Source: Paracoccaceae bacterium
Lineage (GTDB): Bacteria > Pseudomonadota > Alphaproteobacteria > Rhodobacterales > Rhodobacteraceae
DNA length: 5,053 nt
Reading direction: 5' to 3'
NCBI GenBank assembly: GCA_006227805.1
Contig: SBFT01000043.1
Coordinates: 1-5,053 of the forward strand
Made by a program: the position numbers and the translations under genes. Below, one piece after another: positions 1 through 5,053 of this stretch. The notes beneath the pieces were generated by a model. The model was not told the DNA's origin. It saw nothing but the letters and a program-made list of their open reading frames with translations, and made no database searches. The stretch's first letter is position 1; each line of letters begins with the position of its first letter.

Positions 1-2
1 TC

Positions 3-896
3 ATGCCCGCTGATCCCTCGACCCTCTCCGGTCCGCGCCGTGCGGGCTATTTCGTCGGCAACCTGGCGGCACGCGGTCTGATCGGGCTGATGCTGGCGCT
101 GCCTTACGCGCTGCGCGTGCGCACGATGGGCTGGCTGGTCAGCCGCATCCTGTCGCCTCTGGCGGGTTTCGACCGCCGCATCCGCGACAACCTGGCCCTG
201 GCCTGCCCCGACCTGCCCGAGGCCGAGGTGCGCCGCCTCTGCCGCGCCGTGCCCGACAATGCGGGCCGCACCCTGATCGAGATCTATTCCGGCAAGGATT
301 TCCAGGCACGCGCCAATGCCCACCCGCCCCAGGGCCCGGGAGTGGCGGCCCTGACGCAGGCGCGCGACGAAGGCCGCCCTGTCCTTCTGGTGGGGGGACA
401 TCTGGGCAATTACGACGCCATGCGCGCCAACCTCGTGCCGCGCGGCTTTCCCATGGGCGCGATCTATCGCCGGATGGCCAATCCCTATTTCAACGCCCAC
501 TACGTGCGCGCGATGGAAACCAACGGCACGCCGCTCTTCGAACAGGGCCGCCGGGGCATGATCGAGATGGTCAAGCACCTGCGCGCCGGCGGCATGGTCG
601 CGATCCTGACCGACCTGCATGTGCAGGATGGCGCGGCCCTCACCTTCTTCGGCCAGCCCTGCGCCACCTCGACCGTGACCGCGGAACTGGCCCTGAAATA
701 CGGCGCCCTGATCATCCCCTTCCACGCGATCCGCGATCCCAACGGCCTCGATTTCACGCTGCACCTGAACGCGCCGATCCCGCATGGCGATCCCCTCACC
801 ATGAGCCAGGCGATCAACGACGATCTCGAGGCGATGGTGCGCCGCCACATGGATCAATGGTTCTGGATTCACCGCCGCTGGAAGCCCTGGTACTGA
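3..896 (+). CDS. Lysophospholipid/lauroyl acyltransferase, LpxL/HtrB family
   Basis: This 297-residue protein is a membrane-associated acyltransferase of the LpxL/HtrB (lipid A late acyltransferase) family, which moves a fatty acyl chain from acyl-ACP to a lipid A precursor or related lipid at the cytoplasmic face of the inner membrane. A hydrophobic N-terminal stretch (about residues 17-35) is a likely membrane anchor. It is followed by the family's RRIRDNL segment (58-64). The catalytic HX4D motif is HLGNYD, with H133 and D138. YRRMANP begins at Y155, FEQGRRGM at F179 and TDLHVQDG at T203, and the C-terminus has the typical WFWIHRRWKPWY. Length fits the family (about 290-310). The ATG lies two bases from the window edge, so its ribosome binding site is not visible and a more upstream start cannot be excluded; Met30 is too late because family sequence precedes it. 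The exact acceptor lipid cannot be read from the sequence. The gene is convergent with the DUF1223 gene. Confidence 0.9.
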   Translation: MPADPSTLSGPRRAGYFVGNLAARGLIGLMLALPYALRVRTMGWLVSRILSPLAGFDRRIRDNLALACPDLPEAEVRRLCRAVPDNAGRTLIEIYSGKDFQARANAHPPQGPGVAALTQARDEGRPVLLVGGHLGNYDAMRANLVPRGFPMGAIYRRMANPYFNAHYVRAMETNGTPLFEQGRRGMIEMVKHLRAGGMVAILTDLHVQDGAALTFFGQPCATSTVTAELALKYGALIIPFHAIRDPNGLDFTLHLNAPIPHGDPLTMSQAINDDLEAMVRRHMDQWFWIHRRWKPWY

Positions 897-929
897 CGGC
901 GCCGGCGCGCGCGCGCTCCGGGGTCCGGC
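897..929. other. Short GC-rich convergent gap with (GC)6 tract
   Basis: These 33 bases separate two convergent stop codons. They contain a perfect alternating GC tract (905-916) and a small inverted repeat, CCGG 918-921 and CCGG 925-928 with a three-base loop. There is no T-run on either strand, so an intrinsic terminator of standard form is not visible. Termination here may be Rho-dependent or rely on GC secondary structure; this is inference. Confidence 0.4.
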
Positions 930-1631
930 TCAGTCGACGCGCGCCGCCGCGACGATGGCCCCGGCATTCTGATACTGGATCAGCACCGCGCCGGGGAGGT
1001 CTGCCCCCGCCGCCACGTTCATCTCGAGCGGCGCGCGTCCGTCCCATTCGCCCAGGATGATCCAGTCCTCGACCACGTTGGTATAGGTCAACTTGCGGCC
1101 TGCATTCTCACCCCGCGTGATGTCCACGCTCTGCTCGGGGGTGAAATGGACCAGCTGCACCACCATGCCGCGCGGTTCGGCCCCCGGCAGCAGCGTCGCA
1201 CCTATCAGGACGCGGTCGCCGTCGCGCCGCGCCTGCAGGCGCACCCGGTCGGGCAGGGCCGCGTGCGCGGCGATGTATTTCGCCAGTTCCATCGCCCGGG
1301 GCCCGACCACGTCATCGGTGCCGTTGACGATCATTTGCGGCGTGTAGACCGAATTCCGCCCGCCCTGCATCGCATAGGCTTTCTGGCGCTCGGTATTGCC
1401 GGGCAGCGCGAAGGAATCCTTCCAGCCGATGTAGTCCCAGTAGTCGACATGCAGCGCCAGCGCGATCACGTCCTCGCGGGTCGCCAGTTCGCGCAGCATC
1501 TCGTCCGCCGGGGGACAGGACGAACAACCCTGCGAGGTGAACAATTCCACGACCACGGGATTGGTCTGCGACAGCGCCGGCACGGCAGCCGCGATCCACA
1601 GGGCAGAAGCAATGGCGATCAGGGATTTCAT
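930..1631 (-). CDS. DUF1223 family exported thioredoxin-like protein
   Basis: This 233-residue protein belongs to the DUF1223 family, secreted proteins with a thioredoxin-like fold whose function is not established. The N-terminus has a Sec signal peptide: Lys2, a hydrophobic core of about residues 4-17, then VPALSQ, with probable cleavage near residues 19-22. The mature protein begins with VVVELFTSQGCSSCPPADE, in which C36 and C39 form a CxxC motif followed by two prolines. HVDYWDYIGWKDSF (61-74) is a family hallmark, and YTPQMIVNG (96-104) supplies the proline expected opposite the active site in thioredoxin folds (P98). No other cysteines occur. A periplasmic redox or disulfide role is plausible but unproven. 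The ATG is preceded by AGGTAGG on the minus strand (1643-1637) with a five-base spacer, which supports this start. Transcription diverges from acnA. Confidence 0.9.
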   Translation of the reverse strand: MKSLIAIASALWIAAAVPALSQTNPVVVELFTSQGCSSCPPADEMLRELATREDVIALALHVDYWDYIGWKDSFALPGNTERQKAYAMQGGRNSVYTPQMIVNGTDDVVGPRAMELAKYIAAHAALPDRVRLQARRDGDRVLIGATLLPGAEPRGMVVQLVHFTPEQSVDITRGENAGRKLTYTNVVEDWIILGEWDGRAPLEMNVAAGADLPGAVLIQYQNAGAIVAAARVD

Positions 1632-1636
1632 CTCGG

Positions 1637-1643
1637 CCTACCT
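1637..1643 (-). promoter_or_regulatory. Ribosome binding site of the DUF1223 gene
   Basis: On the minus strand AGGTAGG lies five bases before the ATG at 1631-1629. It matches the anti-Shine-Dalgarno complement well enough to fix this start, which also yields a complete signal peptide. Confidence 0.6.
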
Positions 1644-1739
1644 GAAGCTGGGTCCGGTCCAAAGCATCTAGGCGAGCCGTCCTGAAATAACCAATCAAGG
1701 TTTCGAGAGAGCGTCCGGGCGGGGCGCCCGACAAGCGGC

Positions 1740-1751
1740 ATACCATGGTAT
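1740..1751. promoter_or_regulatory. 12-bp perfect palindrome, candidate operator
   Basis: ATACCATGGTAT is a perfect inverted repeat lying seven bases before the best acnA -35 candidate and 108 bases before the DUF1223 start codon. The position suits a dimeric regulator controlling one or both divergent genes. The half-site TGGTAT resembles half-sites used by some GntR-family regulators, but I cannot assign a specific protein. A palindrome of this length has about a 5% chance of occurring once in a region this size under equal base frequencies. Confidence 0.3.
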
Positions 1752-1757
1752 ACAAAA

Positions 1758-1786
1758 TTGACGCACCCCCCTTCTTTGATGTTGAT
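1758..1786 (+). promoter_or_regulatory. Candidate sigma-70-type promoter of acnA
   Basis: TTGACG (1758-1763) matches the -35 consensus at five of six bases. A 17-base spacer leads to GTTGAT (1781-1786), which matches the -10 consensus at only three of six, as is common in alphaproteobacteria. It would place transcription start near 1793 and leave a leader of about 60 bases. An alternative is TTGATC (1782-1787) with GATAAC (1807-1812), but its 19-base spacer is less favourable. Confidence 0.35.
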
Positions 1787-1843
1787 CCGGCGCCTGCGAC
1801 AAGGCAGATAACGCGCAAAGCTCCAGCCCGTTTCGTCGATCCC

Positions 1844-1850
1844 AAAGAGG
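1844..1850 (+). promoter_or_regulatory. Ribosome binding site of acnA
   Basis: AAAGAGG lies six bases before the ATG at 1857, a good Shine-Dalgarno match and spacing. It decides the acnA start over the out-of-frame ATG at 1745. Confidence 0.65.
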
Positions 1851-1856
1851 TGCCAG

Positions 1857-4544
<2,688 letters not shown>

Positions 4545-4567
4545 GGCGATCGGCCCTGGACGATCAC

Positions 4568-4598
4568 TGGCGCATCGGAGGTATCCGGTGCGCCATTT
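4568..4598 (+). terminator. Probable intrinsic terminator of acnA
   Basis: Twenty-three bases after the acnA stop lies an 11-bp stem, TGGCGCATCGG (4568-4578) and CCGGTGCGCCA (4585-4595), with one U-G pair and the six-base loop AGGTAT. It is followed directly by TTT and, a few bases on, TATTT. The stem is strong but the T-tract is short and interrupted. A smaller inverted repeat (GATCG 4548-4552, CGATC 4561-4565) sits just before it. Confidence 0.6.
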
Positions 4599-4614
4599 GC
4601 GTATTTGGGACCAG

Positions 4615-4644
4615 AAAGAGGACCAGGGCGCGCGGAATGCGCGC
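4615..4644 (-). terminator. Weak candidate terminator of ccmG
   Basis: Read on the minus strand, the ccmG stop is followed immediately by GCGCGC (4644-4639), a five-base loop ATTCC and GCGCGC (4633-4628), a perfect 6-bp GC stem. After it comes CCTGGTCCTCTTTCT, which is pyrimidine-rich but lacks a continuous T-run. The hairpin is real in sequence; its role in termination is inference. Confidence 0.35.
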
Positions 4645-5053
4645 TCAGTTGGATGTCGCGCGTTCGATGGCCGGGCGCAGCCTTTCCGCGATGACCCGCT
4701 GCGTTAGGGGACCAGCTATTCGCTCAAGTACGATACCGTCTGTCCCAATCAAGAAGGTTTCTGGCAAGCCATACACTCCCCATTCCAGAGATTGGCGATT
4801 GTTCTGGTCGAACAGAACACCAACATATGGATTACCCAATTCTTCCAAAAACTTGATCGCGTCAGCATCGGTCAAGTCACGGTTAATGCCATAAATCGGA
4901 AACTCTTTTGCAAGTTCAATTAGATTCGGATGTTCAACCCGGCAAGGCGCACACCAACTTGCCCAGAAATTCACCAGCTTAAGGCCCTCGGCTCTCAGAT
5001 CAGAGTCAGCGAATGTCTCCAGATCAGCTAGTTGGATTGGCAGAACAACCGGT
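4645..5053 (-). CDS. ccmG: Cytochrome c maturation thioredoxin CcmG/DsbE (partial)
   Basis: CcmG is a membrane-anchored periplasmic thioredoxin that reduces apocytochrome c (or its chaperone CcmH) before heme attachment. The reading frame stays open to the right edge, giving 135 visible codons; the codon at 4974-4972 is GTG (Val) within LKLVNFWASW, so it is not the true start. The N-terminal membrane anchor and first part of the domain (family length about 175-185) lie outside. Visible hallmarks are WCAPC with both cysteines (codons 4953-4951 and 4944-4942) followed by RVEHP, IYGINRDLTDADAIKFLEELGNPY, and GVYGLPETFLIGTDG, whose GxPETF loop marks CcmG rather than general TlpA proteins. The usual NYKD is NRDL here. 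Relatives usually sit in ccmABCDG clusters, so ccmD or ccmC may lie to the right; this is not visible. Most of the gene is near 47% G+C, far below its neighbours, except the last about 20 codons. Confidence 0.88.
   Translation of the reverse strand, partial: PVVLPIQLADLETFADSDLRAEGLKLVNFWASWCAPCRVEHPNLIELAKEFPIYGINRDLTDADAIKFLEELGNPYVGVLFDQNNRQSLEWGVYGLPETFLIGTDGIVLERIAGPLTQRVIAERLRPAIERATSN

Larger units (their letters stand above)
1632..1856. other. Divergent intergenic region, DUF1223 gene / acnA
   Basis: This 225-base region holds the start signals of two divergent genes and is visibly richer in A+T than the coding sequence in places (1681-1698, 1740-1786). No convincing gene lies in it. 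It contains a GC hairpin CGGGCG-GGG-CGCCCG (1716-1730), the palindrome ATACCATGGTAT (1740-1751), a TTGACG promoter element (1758-1763) and the tandem TTGATGTTGATC (1776-1787). On the minus strand a weak promoter pair for the DUF1223 gene is TTGGTT (1694-1689) and CTAGAT (1671-1666) with a 17-base spacer. That pair matches the consensus poorly and is tentative. Confidence 0.6.

Noticed and set aside
1..13. Possible end of an upstream plus-strand gene at the TGA at 11-13
   Set aside because: Only three codons are visible in that frame, so an overlapping upstream gene can be neither supported nor excluded.
930..1631. DUF1223 protein and CcmG as one functional redox pair
   Set aside because: Both have CxxC sites and are predicted periplasmic, but they are separated by acnA and not co-transcribed. 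Proximity alone does not support a shared system.
1716..1730. CGGGCG-GGG-CGCCCG hairpin as a terminator
   Set aside because: No T-run follows on either strand and no gene ends nearby; it lies in the middle of a divergent region.

Overview
This GC-rich window (about 65-70% G+C over most of its length) looks like chromosome of an alphaproteobacterium, most likely of the Rhodobacteraceae (Paracoccus/Rhodobacter/Roseobacter type). The clues are the long AcnA-type aconitase beginning MPITVGQDTAKTRRTL, a DUF1223 thioredoxin-like secreted protein, a Rhodobacteraceae-style HtrB/LpxL-like acyltransferase, and a CcmG/DsbE cytochrome c maturation protein next to acnA. Genus assignment is inference.

Layout from left to right: (1) a plus-strand LpxL/HtrB-family acyltransferase (3-896). 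(2) A 33-base GC-rich gap separates it from a convergent minus-strand gene for an exported DUF1223 protein with a CxxC motif (930-1631). (3) A 225-base divergent intergenic region (1632-1856) holds the start signals of the DUF1223 gene and acnA, a 12-bp perfect palindrome and several weak operator-like matches. (4) Full-length aconitate hydratase acnA (1857-4544, 895 aa, all cluster cysteines present). (5) A 100-base convergent gap contains a strong hairpin that probably terminates acnA and a second GC hairpin serving the opposite strand. (6) A minus-strand ccmG/dsbE gene runs off the right edge, so only its C-terminal 135 codons are visible.

The genes are not an obvious single pathway. AcnA is a cytoplasmic TCA-cycle Fe-S enzyme. 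The acyltransferase acts at the inner membrane on lipid A or a related lipid. The DUF1223 protein and CcmG are both predicted periplasmic, thioredoxin-fold proteins with CxxC sites. CcmG suggests that a cytochrome c biogenesis cluster lies to the right.

I found no mobile element, CRISPR array, tRNA, rRNA or novel multi-gene system. The main oddity is compositional: the body of ccmG drops to about 47% G+C while its last about 20 codons and all neighbours are GC-rich. The remaining observations are small regulatory-site candidates in the acnA/DUF1223 divergent region, none strong alone.
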